NCBI GenBank assembly: GCA_946614685.1
Contig: CAMOHF010000024.1
Coordinates: 1-9,417, forward strand
Direction of reading: 5' to 3'
DNA: 9,417 nt
Source: an uncultured Clostridia bacterium
Lineage (GTDB): Bacteria; Bacillota; Clostridia; Lachnospirales; Lachnospiraceae
The translations under genes and the position numbers were made by a program. The notes beneath the pieces were generated by a model. The model had not been told where the DNA came from. It saw only the letters and a program-made list of their open reading frames with translations, and made no database searches. Below, in pieces: positions 1 through 5,600 of the stretch. Position 1 is the stretch's first letter. Each line of letters starts with the position of its first letter.

Positions 1-70
1 TCCATCCAACCGTCTTGCGCAAATCAAGATAGGCGTCAATTGAAATATCATTCTCTATAATCTTGACCAT
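1..70 (-). CDS. Probable GNAT-family N-acetyltransferase, N-terminal fragment
   Basis: The complement of the first 70 bases opens with ATG and reads 23 codons without a stop to the window edge, beginning MVKIIENDISIDAY and continuing to an L-R-K-T-V-G-W stretch. That 'LRK-x-VGW' ending of the first helix is typical of small Firmicutes GNAT acetyltransferases, which move an acetyl group from acetyl-CoA to an amine; the substrate cannot be told from this fragment. The start lies 10 bases after the hisF stop, with a modest GGGA ribosome site in that gap, so it is probably the last or next-to-last gene of the hisHF transcript. The acetyl-CoA binding motif would lie outside the window. That the reading frame is a gene is fairly secure; the family call rests on about 20 residues. 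Confidence 0.65.
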   Translation of the reverse strand, partial: MVKIIENDISIDAYLDLRKTVGW

Positions 71-80
71 AATCCCAAAA

Positions 81-845
81 TCAAACCCGTCTTACCGGGA
101 TGTCCCTCTCTGACAAATAGTCCTTTAAATCCCTGATCTCTATCTCTTTGTAGTGGAACAGCGAGGCCGCAAGTGCCGCATCCGCTCTTCCTTCCGTGAG
201 TGCGTCGTAAAAGTGTTCCATCGTGCCCGCGCCGCCCGATGCGATCACGGGAACCGGTACAAGGTCGGATACAGCGCGTGTAAGCTCTATGTCGTAGCCT
301 GCCTTCGTACCGTCGCAGTCCATCGACGTAAGCAGGATCTCACCCGCGCCGAGGCTTGCTGCCTTCTCGGCCCACGCAAGTGCATCGATCCCAGTATCGA
401 TCCGTCCGCCGTGCTTGTAGATATTCCAGCCCGATCCATCCGCTCTTCTTCTTGCGTCAATCGCCACGACCACGCACTGGCTGCCGAACTTGTCTGCCGC
501 TTCGGAAATCAGTTCCGGACGGTCAATTGCCGCGGAATTCACGGAAATCTTGTCTGCGCCCTCTCGCAGGATCTCCTTGAAATCTTCCACGGTTCGAATA
601 CCCCCGCCTACCGTGAAAGGTATAAACACCGTCTCGGCTACACGTCTGACCATATCCTTCACAATGTTTCTTCTGTCCGAAGACGCGGTGATATCCAGAA
701 AAACAAGTTCATCGGCGCCGGCCTTGTCATAAGCCGCACCGACCTCCACCGGGTCGCCTGCGTCTCTTAAATTGATGAAATTGATTCCCTTGACGACGCG
801 TCCGCCGGACACGTCCAGGCAGGGAATGATTCGCTTTGTATGCAT
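81..845 (-). CDS. hisF: Imidazole glycerol phosphate synthase cyclase subunit HisF
   Basis: HisF is the cyclase half of imidazole glycerol phosphate synthase. It uses ammonia delivered by HisH to turn PRFAR into imidazole glycerol phosphate (histidine pathway) and AICAR (returned to purine synthesis) in the cytoplasm. The 254-residue length is normal for this (beta/alpha)8 barrel. The two catalytic aspartates are present: D11 in [14 protein letters not shown] and D130 in VVVAIDARR. Phosphate-binding loops are seen at FTVGGGIR (about 77-84) and IASGGAG (201-207), and the [10 protein letters not shown] loop is at 176-185. The ATG start is preceded by AAGAGG five bases upstream; this ribosome site overlaps the hisH stop codon, so the two subunits are probably translated in a coupled way. 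HisF-like proteins also exist in surface-sugar pathways, but the intact histidine-type motifs and lack of a WbpG-like partner here favour histidine synthesis. Confidence 0.97.
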   Translation of the reverse strand: MHTKRIIPCLDVSGGRVVKGINFINLRDAGDPVEVGAAYDKAGADELVFLDITASSDRRNIVKDMVRRVAETVFIPFTVGGGIRTVEDFKEILREGADKISVNSAAIDRPELISEAADKFGSQCVVVAIDARRRADGSGWNIYKHGGRIDTGIDALAWAEKAASLGAGEILLTSMDCDGTKAGYDIELTRAVSDLVPVPVIASGGAGTMEHFYDALTEGRADAALAASLFHYKEIEIRDLKDYLSERDIPVRRV

Positions 846-854
846 ATAAACCTC

Positions 855-1463
855 TTAAGAAATCGAAAGGAAATTCTTCAGTATCGTAAGTCCCGTTGCA
901 GAACTCTTCTCCGGATGGAACTGGCACGCATAGATGTTATCCGATGCAACCGCCGCATGGAAGTTTACGCCATACTCGCAGGTTGCGGCCACATCCCCCT
1001 CTCTGTCTGCCGCAAGATAGTAGGAGTGCACAAAGTACACATACGGATCCTCGGGCAGTCCCCGAAAGATCGGAACATCCTTCCGAAGTTTTAAATTGTT
1101 CCATCCGATCTGAGGAACCTTGAGCCCCTCCGTCTCGGGAAATTTTACGATATGACCGGGAAGAAGCCCGAGTCCCTTCACGCCGGGGCTTTCCTCACTG
1201 TCCGTAAACAGCAGTTGCAACCCCAGACAGATACCGAGGAAAGGCTTGCCGGTGGCTACAAATGCCCGGATGGTTTCATCGAGTCCCGCATCCGTAAGAC
1301 GCTTCATGGCATCTCCGAAGTTCCCGACGCCCGGCAGGATACATCTGTCGCTTGCCAGGATCGTATCCCGATCCGCAGTAAGCACGGCCTCCTCTCCCAA
1401 ATATGCGATTGCTTTCTCGACGCTTTTGATATTGCCTGCGTCGTAATCGATCAATGTTGTCAT
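855..1463 (-). CDS. hisH: Imidazole glycerol phosphate synthase glutaminase subunit HisH
   Basis: HisH is the class I glutamine amidotransferase partner of HisF. It hydrolyses glutamine and passes ammonia through the HisF barrel. The 202-residue length is typical. The catalytic triad is visible: nucleophile C79 in GKPFLGICLGLQLLF, and H183 and E185 in QFHPEKS. The N-terminal IDYDAGNIKSVEKA and the ILPGVGNFGDAM oxyanion-region motif (about 42-53) are also standard. The ATG overlaps the stop of the upstream membrane-protein gene in an ATGA arrangement, which points to translational coupling and places hisH in the same transcript. No other histidine genes are visible upstream within the window. 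They may be elsewhere in the genome or beyond the left edge. Confidence 0.97.
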   Translation of the reverse strand: MTTLIDYDAGNIKSVEKAIAYLGEEAVLTADRDTILASDRCILPGVGNFGDAMKRLTDAGLDETIRAFVATGKPFLGICLGLQLLFTDSEESPGVKGLGLLPGHIVKFPETEGLKVPQIGWNNLKLRKDVPIFRGLPEDPYVYFVHSYYLAADREGDVAATCEYGVNFHAAVASDNIYACQFHPEKSSATGLTILKNFLSIS

Positions 1464-2989
1464 TCCTCGGGTGTACCTCCGCCGCCCGCGTATTGCTTTA
1501 ACGTCTCTGCGTACTCGAATCCCTCGAGCGCCATCAATACCCTGGCTTCATCTTCCGTGATATCAAACTCCGTCCAAAGCGCTGCCGTGATCTTGGCACG
1601 AACGCCGACGATATCCTGCTCGATCCCGAGCTCCACGGCTTCTTCATAGTGTTCATCATACTTCTCGATACCGCGAAGAAGCGCATCCAGCGCCTTATCT
1701 CTGCGTCCGAGCATCATATTATTCTCGTAAGACTCATAGAGTCTCTCGACATACATTACGGTGTAAATCCTGTCGCGAAGCTCCTCGTCCTTTTCCTTCA
1801 CTTCAATACCGGACACTTCGTCGTATGCCATGTGGTATTTCTGACGATCGAAGTAATCCGTCGCCTTGCGGATCACCTGGGAGTAGTTAAATGCCTTGGT
1901 TCCCAGAACCACCATCACGCCAAGCGCGGCAAAGATCAGAAACACGATCAGCACAACCGGCGTCGGCACCTGCTTCTGGCCCTTCTCTTCCTCAAGCTCG
2001 GCCTCTAACGCTGCCTGCTTCTGCGCCTTCTTCTCGGACTTTTCGGCTTTCGCCTTCTCGCCCTCGCGCTTCTTGGCCTCAAGCTTCTCCTGCTTTTCCT
2101 GCTTCTTGACTTCCTTTTCGGCTTTCTTGGCCTCTTTTTCTTCGGCCTTCTTTGCCTTGCGTTCCTCGAGGTAAGCTTCCTCCTCGATATCATCCTCATC
2201 CGGGGCACCGAAGAGGATCTCCTTGATACTCTTCTTTTCCTTCTCGGATTTGTCCTTTTTCTGGCGTTTCTTTTTCGTCTTTTCGCCGATATCCTCGATG
2301 CCATCTAATGTGGGATCCGCCAGACTCTGCTCCGCTCCCGCGGCAAGCATAGCGTCGAGATCATCAGCGCCCTTGGTATAATCCTCTCCGCCCGCTTCTC
2401 CGATATCCAGAGAATCAAGCAGATCATCAATGTCTAAATCATCCGTCGGTGATGCATCCGCCTCCGCAGGTGCTTCCGGCTGTTCGGCAGCGCTTGCCTC
2501 GGAAGGTGCTTCTTCTGCAGGTTCCTCTGCCGGTACAGGCTTCGGTTCCCTGTCCGGAATATCCGTAAGAGGTGCCGGAGGGATATCCGGATCCTCATAC
2601 ACGGGAGGTACATCGAGGTCCATCTCCTCCTGTGCCTTCGCTTCTTCAAACACATCGTCCGTATGCTCGTCTACGAGCACGTCCGCTTCCGCGCTTTCCG
2701 CTTCTGCGATGATGGATTCCAGACTGATCTCTTCGTCCGGCTCTTCCGCCTTCGGGACTGCCGTATCTGTCGAGAGATTCGTGATATCCACGTCATCGAA
2801 ATCGATATCGTCCAGATCCAGATCCGACAGATCTACATGATCCAAATCGTCCATCTCGGATAAGGAAATATCCGGAAGATCGGAAAGATCGATATCGATC
2901 CCGCCGTCGATTTCCAGATTGTCATCTATATCGCCGCCAAAGTCTCCGCCGAGTTCGGCAAGCATATTGTCAAGATTATTCTCGTCCAT
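1460..2989 (-). CDS. Unrecognised single-pass membrane protein: acidic N-terminus, Lys/Glu coil, TPR-like C-terminus
   Basis: I do not recognise a named family in this 509-residue protein. Residues 1-75 are extremely acidic, with alternating Asp and Ile/Leu/Val. Residues 76-235 are a Pro/Ala/Glu-rich, probably disordered region. Residues 238-340 are dominated by Lys, Glu and Ala and look like a long charged helix or coiled coil. One clear membrane segment follows at about 344-363 (VPTPVVLIVFLIFAALGVMV). The lysine-rich stretch just before it suggests that the N-terminal two thirds stay in the cytoplasm and the last ~145 residues lie outside. That outer part (371-500) is predicted helical, with pairs such as ATDYFDRQKYHMAYDEV and RRDKALDALLRGIEKYDEHY that resemble tetratricopeptide hairpins. 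The motif LDxxLxxL recurs at about 6-13, 187-194 and 211-217. The start is well supported by GGAGG five bases upstream (complement of 2994-2998). It is the first gene of the hisHF transcript and overlaps hisH by four bases. A scaffold role at the membrane is only a guess. Confidence 0.85.
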   Translation of the reverse strand: MDENNLDNMLAELGGDFGGDIDDNLEIDGGIDIDLSDLPDISLSEMDDLDHVDLSDLDLDDIDFDDVDITNLSTDTAVPKAEEPDEEISLESIIAEAESAEADVLVDEHTDDVFEEAKAQEEMDLDVPPVYEDPDIPPAPLTDIPDREPKPVPAEEPAEEAPSEASAAEQPEAPAEADASPTDDLDIDDLLDSLDIGEAGGEDYTKGADDLDAMLAAGAEQSLADPTLDGIEDIGEKTKKKRQKKDKSEKEKKSIKEILFGAPDEDDIEEEAYLEERKAKKAEEKEAKKAEKEVKKQEKQEKLEAKKREGEKAKAEKSEKKAQKQAALEAELEEEKGQKQVPTPVVLIVFLIFAALGVMVVLGTKAFNYSQVIRKATDYFDRQKYHMAYDEVSGIEVKEKDEELRDRIYTVMYVERLYESYENNMMLGRRDKALDALLRGIEKYDEHYEEAVELGIEQDIVGVRAKITAALWTEFDITEDEARVLMALEGFEYAETLKQYAGGGGTPEE

Positions 2990-2993
2990 GATT

Positions 2994-2998
2994 CCTCC
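2994..2998 (-). promoter_or_regulatory. Ribosome binding site of the acidic membrane protein gene
   Basis: On the minus strand this reads GGAGG, five bases (GGAGG-AATC-ATG, counting close spacing) before the ATG at 2989. It fixes the start of the 509-residue reading frame at the first methionine. Confidence 0.8.
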
Positions 2999-3027
2999 GT
3001 GTGATAGGACACATATAAGTTCACATA

Positions 3028-3033
3028 ATTATA
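3028..3033 (-). promoter_or_regulatory. Candidate -10 element for the membrane protein-hisHF transcript
   Basis: The minus strand carries a perfect TATAAT at these positions, about 39 bases before the ATG at 2989, inside an AT-rich divergent intergenic region. No good -35 box sits at the usual 16-18 base distance: the hexamer at 17 bases is TGCATG. The site therefore either needs an activator or is only a chance match in AT-rich DNA. The palindrome CACGTG lies just beyond the -35 position at 3055-3060. Confidence 0.35.
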
Positions 3034-3079
3034 AGTAATTTTAACACAACCATGCACGTGATACAAGAAAAAAACGGGA

Positions 3080-3108
3080 TTGCAAATACGTACTTTTTGA
3101 AATATAAT
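3080..3108 (+). promoter_or_regulatory. Strong sigma-70-type promoter for the DUF6465-like gene
   Basis: TTGCAA at 3080-3085 and a perfect TATAAT at 3103-3108 are separated by exactly 17 bases. A run of seven A residues (3068-3074) just upstream could act as an UP-like element. A start of transcription near 3115 would give a leader of about 34 bases before the ATG at 3149. The leader contains the ribosome site AAGGAGG at 3136-3142, which is close to the ideal match. Confidence 0.8.
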
Positions 3109-3148
3109 ACTTATGTAACTTGTTTGGGGAAATCGAAGGAGGTATTCC

Positions 3149-3349
3149 ATGAAAACCACCGTTTATATCGAGTATTACGGCAAGCAGATTCTTGAGTCCG
3201 ACATTCTCGCCAAGGCTGAGGCTACTCTGAAGGCCGCAGGCAAGAAAGCATCCGACATCAAGGACCTTACACTTTACGTAAAGCCTGAGGAGAATCAGGT
3301 ATACTACGTACTGGGTGATGACGAAAACGGCAGCTTTCCTGTCGACTAG
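3149..3349 (+). CDS. Small DUF6465-like protein of unknown function
   Basis: A 66-residue, soluble-looking protein with no signal peptide or membrane segment. The sequence pattern is MKTTVYIEYYGKQ near the start, a Lys/Ala-rich helix in the middle (about 18-37), then LTLYVKPEENQVYYVLGDD near the end. This matches my recollection of the DUF6465 family of clostridial proteins, in which 'L-Y-V-K-P-E-E' followed by 'V-Y-Y-V' is the hallmark. No biochemical function is known to me. The arrangement of two beta stretches, helix, beta hairpin suggests a compact alpha/beta fold. The start is set by AAGGAGG six bases upstream. It has its own consensus promoter and an efficient-looking terminator, so it appears to be an independent and probably well-expressed single-gene unit. 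It has no cysteines or metal-binding motif. Confidence 0.88.
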   Translation: MKTTVYIEYYGKQILESDILAKAEATLKAAGKKASDIKDLTLYVKPEENQVYYVLGDDENGSFPVD

Positions 3350-3358
3350 GCGTATTTC

Positions 3359-3384
3359 AAAAAAGGCGCGTAAGCGCTTTTTTT
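3359..3384 (+). terminator. Rho-independent terminator of the DUF6465-like gene
   Basis: Six A residues and GGCGC pair with GCGCT and the following T run to make an 11-base-pair stem closed by GTAA, which is a GNRA-type tetraloop on a C-G pair. Seven T residues end the structure at 3384. It begins nine bases after the stop codon and separates this gene from the lipoprotein gene. Because A and T tracts flank both sides, it could also stop transcription from the other strand. Confidence 0.9.
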
Positions 3385-3416
3385 GTTGCCTTCTGCCCAC
3401 ACTACCCGTATGGGCG

Positions 3417-3445
3417 GTTTCAGACCGGACGATTTGTGTTAACAT
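3417..3445 (+). promoter_or_regulatory. Weak candidate promoter for the lipoprotein gene
   Basis: An extended -10 of the form TGnTAACAT (TG at 3437-3438, TAACAT at 3440-3445) lies 17 bases after GTTTCA (3417-3422), a poor -35. It is the best match between the upstream terminator (ending 3384) and the ATG at 3493, so the gene probably starts transcription here. An inverted repeat, CGGTTTC at 3415-3421 and GAAACCG at 3452-3458, brackets the -10 and could be an operator or a leader hairpin. Confidence 0.35.
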
Positions 3446-3479
3446 ACAGGCGAAACCGGTCAAAAGCGACCCGAAAAAC

Positions 3480-3486
3480 GGAGGAG
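3480..3486 (+). promoter_or_regulatory. Ribosome binding site deciding the lipoprotein start
   Basis: GGAGGAG ends six bases before the ATG at 3493. It supports that start over an in-frame GTG at 3436, which would add 19 basic residues ahead of the signal peptide and has no comparable site. Confidence 0.85.
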
Positions 3487-3492
3487 AAATGT

Positions 3493-4572
3493 ATGAAAAA
3501 AAGTTTTAAGAAGTCCTTAAGCCTCTGCGCCGCAGGATTGATGCTCGCCGCATCTCTTACCGGCTGCGGAAGCAAGGAAGAAGAGACAACCGCCGCTGCT
3601 ACCACCGCTGCCGATGCAGGAGCAACCACCGAAGCAGCCGCAACCGAGACGGAGGCCTCAACCGAAGCCGCAAGTAAGACAGCCTACAACGTACCTGACA
3701 AGTTTACGTTCGCAAAGTTTGAACTTACGGTCACAGGCTATGAGTTCTTCGACACCGGAGACGACTATGAGTACGACCTTCTGAATGTCTACTACGACAT
3801 CACCAACCTTGACGACCGCTTCAGCAGCTTACAGCTTGCTTACTGGTCCGCAACACAGGGCGGTGAGGAATGCGATCAGGATCCCATGTCCAGCGCAGAT
3901 TACGACAACATGGACCACACAGACGACATCTGGATCGATATGCAAAAGGGCGCAACCCTTCACAGTATGGAACAGTTCGCGTGCAAGAAGGGAAGCACCG
4001 AGATCATCACTTTGGGCGTCGGTGAGAAATCCGGCGAGTACCAGACCTTCGACGTCGATCCCACATGGGATATGCCGGATATGCGCCATGAAAAATTCGA
4101 GATCCCCAAGATCGAGAATCCCGCAGTCGGCCCCGGAAACCTTCCCGAAGGTTCCTCTCCCGACGGCAAATACGATATCAAGATCATCGGCATTGACGAG
4201 TACTCTACCGGCAGCGACCTGGATGTGGACAAGAACAGCGTTGAACACACAGTGTTAAGTATCCGCTATGAGATCACCAACCACACCGGAAAGGAAGATA
4301 GCCCCTTCATGATCGCCATGAATTACAATTTCGTATTCCAGGACGGTCTTACACTTGTAACAACTTCTGCCGGAAAGGGTTCCGAAAACTACGGCAAGAC
4401 ACAGGCGGATCTCCCTCTTTATCAGAAGATCGGGGACGGCGAAACCGTTGAGTTCACCGTAAACTACAAGCTGCGTTCGGATAGCCCGATCGAAGTATGC
4501 TTCCGCGACTTCATGACACAGGAATTCATCGCGGATATGGTATTCGAACTTGACAAGTCACAGTTAAAATAA
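3493..4572 (+). CDS. Secreted lipoprotein with two tandem DUF5067/DUF4352-like domains
   Basis: A 359-residue protein with a classic lipoprotein signal: basic MKKSFKKSLS, hydrophobic core, then lipobox L-T-G-C with the lipidated cysteine at C25. It should be anchored to the outer face of the membrane. Residues 29-63 are a linker made almost only of Ala, Thr and Glu, common in Lachnospiraceae lipoproteins. Two beta-rich domains follow at about 74-190 and 226-355. They look like a duplication: FELTVTGYEFFDTG ... LLNVYYDITN in the first matches YDIKIIGIDEYSTG ... VLSIRYEITN in the second. The second also has the VFQDG and DGETVEFTVNYKL stretches I associate with DUF5067/DUF4352 immunoglobulin-like domains. 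Function and ligand are unknown. Domain 1 has two cysteines (C127, C164) that could pair. The gene has a terminator on each side and is probably transcribed alone. Confidence 0.88.
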   Translation: MKKSFKKSLSLCAAGLMLAASLTGCGSKEEETTAAATTAADAGATTEAAATETEASTEAASKTAYNVPDKFTFAKFELTVTGYEFFDTGDDYEYDLLNVYYDITNLDDRFSSLQLAYWSATQGGEECDQDPMSSADYDNMDHTDDIWIDMQKGATLHSMEQFACKKGSTEIITLGVGEKSGEYQTFDVDPTWDMPDMRHEKFEIPKIENPAVGPGNLPEGSSPDGKYDIKIIGIDEYSTGSDLDVDKNSVEHTVLSIRYEITNHTGKEDSPFMIAMNYNFVFQDGLTLVTTSAGKGSENYGKTQADLPLYQKIGDGETVEFTVNYKLRSDSPIEVCFRDFMTQEFIADMVFELDKSQLK

Positions 4573-4580
4573 TCATCATC

Positions 4581-4635
4581 AAAAAAAGACATGGGCGTCT
4601 GACCCCTGCGGGTGTCAGACCCCATATCTTTTTTT
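4581..4635. terminator. Bidirectional terminator between convergent genes
   Basis: A long imperfect hairpin lies between the lipoprotein stop and the DHH gene stop. An inner stem pairs GTCTGAC+CCC with GGG+GTCAGAC (one bulged T, TGC loop). An outer stem pairs ATGGG with CCCAT, then GA with TC after one mismatch, and seven A residues (4581-4587) with the T run from 4629. The A tract on one side and T tract on the other make it work as a terminator in both directions. The T tract overlaps the last bases of the DHH gene stop codon. Confidence 0.92.
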
Positions 4636-5599
4636 ATTTCAACTTTGCGACAATCAGTTCTCTCAGTTTCTCATCCGGTGCCTTACCGAGTTTTTCCACG
4701 TTTTTCGCGGGGATAAGGCCACCCGCCATAAAGGCATGTCCGCCGCCGTCACCGTATCCCGCAAGCACATTTGCAAGAAGTTCGCCTGCATTCACCTTGT
4801 CCGGCACCTCCGAGCGTGCCGAAAACTTGATGCCGTCCTCACGCTTTGCATATACCACCGCAACTTCCACCGCATTGAGTGACAGGATAAAATCAGATAT
4901 GGTCGCAACCAGAGCGTCCGGACAGGAAAATGGAATCATGGCGATACCGAGATTGCCGTAGACTTCGATATTCTGAATTGCGGAACCGTAAGCCCGCAGA
5001 TCGTCATACTCCATCGAATCATGTTCGAGTTTCGTAAGGATCTGCTGATCCACACGGGGAAGCAGCCATGCGAAGATGTGTACATCCTCTTCCTGCACGC
5101 CTCTGGTGAAATTCAATGTATCATTCTTGATGCCGTATAACAGTGCCGTCGCCGTGATGATGTCCGGTTCGATCGAGAATTCTTCAAAATATCCTGCTAC
5201 AATGGTGGCACAGGCTCCCACCCTTCGCACTTCGTGAAACAGCAGCCCTTCCACCTCGATATAGGGATGATGGTCGATGCAGGCAATCTCGCGTCCTTTT
5301 AAGTCCAGGATGTTACCGGCGCCCTTTTGAGAGTCTACACAGATGATCACATCATCCTCCTGCATCGAATCCTCGAGTTCATCATAGGAAAGGATTTCAA
5401 TGCTGCACAGTTCCGTCATCTTCTTCGTATTGACGCGGTCTATTCTTCCGACGTAGCACAGCTTCGAAGGAACGCCAAAGTGCTCGAAGATCTTCTGCAA
5501 TCCGAAGGCGGAAGCGATGGCATCCGGATCCGGAAAATTATGTGTCTGAATATAGAGATTCTTATCCCTGCAAAACTCGATCAGTTCCTTAAGATCCAT
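4634..5599 (-). CDS. DHH-family phosphoesterase, NrnA-like (nanoRNase/pAp phosphatase type)
   Basis: A 321-residue cytoplasmic protein with DHH and DHHA1 domains, the usual size for this family. Its metal-binding residues are visible: H20, D24 and D26 in THNFPDPDAIASA, D89 in CVDSQ, the DHH triplet at 109-111, and D160 in GIKNDT. The C-terminal DHHA1 substrate-binding motif is GYGDGGGHAFMAGG at about 281-294. Characterised relatives use manganese to degrade short RNAs of 2-5 nucleotides and to hydrolyse 3'-phosphoadenosine 5'-phosphate; related members cleave cyclic dinucleotides. The first motif reads N-F-P-D-P-D-A rather than the N-P-D-G-D-A of typical NrnA, so this is a separate subfamily and the substrate is uncertain. 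The ATG is one base after the recN stop (TGA-G-ATG), with an AGGAAG ribosome site inside recN, so it is very likely co-translated with recN. It is the last gene of the dxs-tlyA-nadK-recN cluster. Confidence 0.9.
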   Translation of the reverse strand: MDLKELIEFCRDKNLYIQTHNFPDPDAIASAFGLQKIFEHFGVPSKLCYVGRIDRVNTKKMTELCSIEILSYDELEDSMQEDDVIICVDSQKGAGNILDLKGREIACIDHHPYIEVEGLLFHEVRRVGACATIVAGYFEEFSIEPDIITATALLYGIKNDTLNFTRGVQEEDVHIFAWLLPRVDQQILTKLEHDSMEYDDLRAYGSAIQNIEVYGNLGIAMIPFSCPDALVATISDFILSLNAVEVAVVYAKREDGIKFSARSEVPDKVNAGELLANVLAGYGDGGGHAFMAGGLIPAKNVEKLGKAPDEKLRELIVAKLK

Positions 5600-5600
5600 C

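Noticed and set aside
153..770. A 205-codon plus-strand open frame opposite hisF
   Set aside because: Antisense to a clear hisF; the translation is Arg/Cys/His-rich with no motif or ribosome site.
2005..2304. A 99-residue Arg/Lys-rich frame on the minus strand
   Set aside because: It is an alternative frame of the Lys/Glu repeat region in the 509-residue membrane protein; the basic composition comes from the AAG/GAG-rich codons.
3436..3492. GTG start extending the lipoprotein by 19 residues
   Set aside because: It would put an Arg-rich segment before the signal peptide, lacks a ribosome site and overlaps the candidate promoter; the ATG at 3493 has GGAGGAG.
3351..3492. Possible small RNA or riboswitch upstream of the lipoprotein
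   Set aside because: Apart from the terminator and short inverted repeats I see no conserved riboswitch core or second terminator before the gene.
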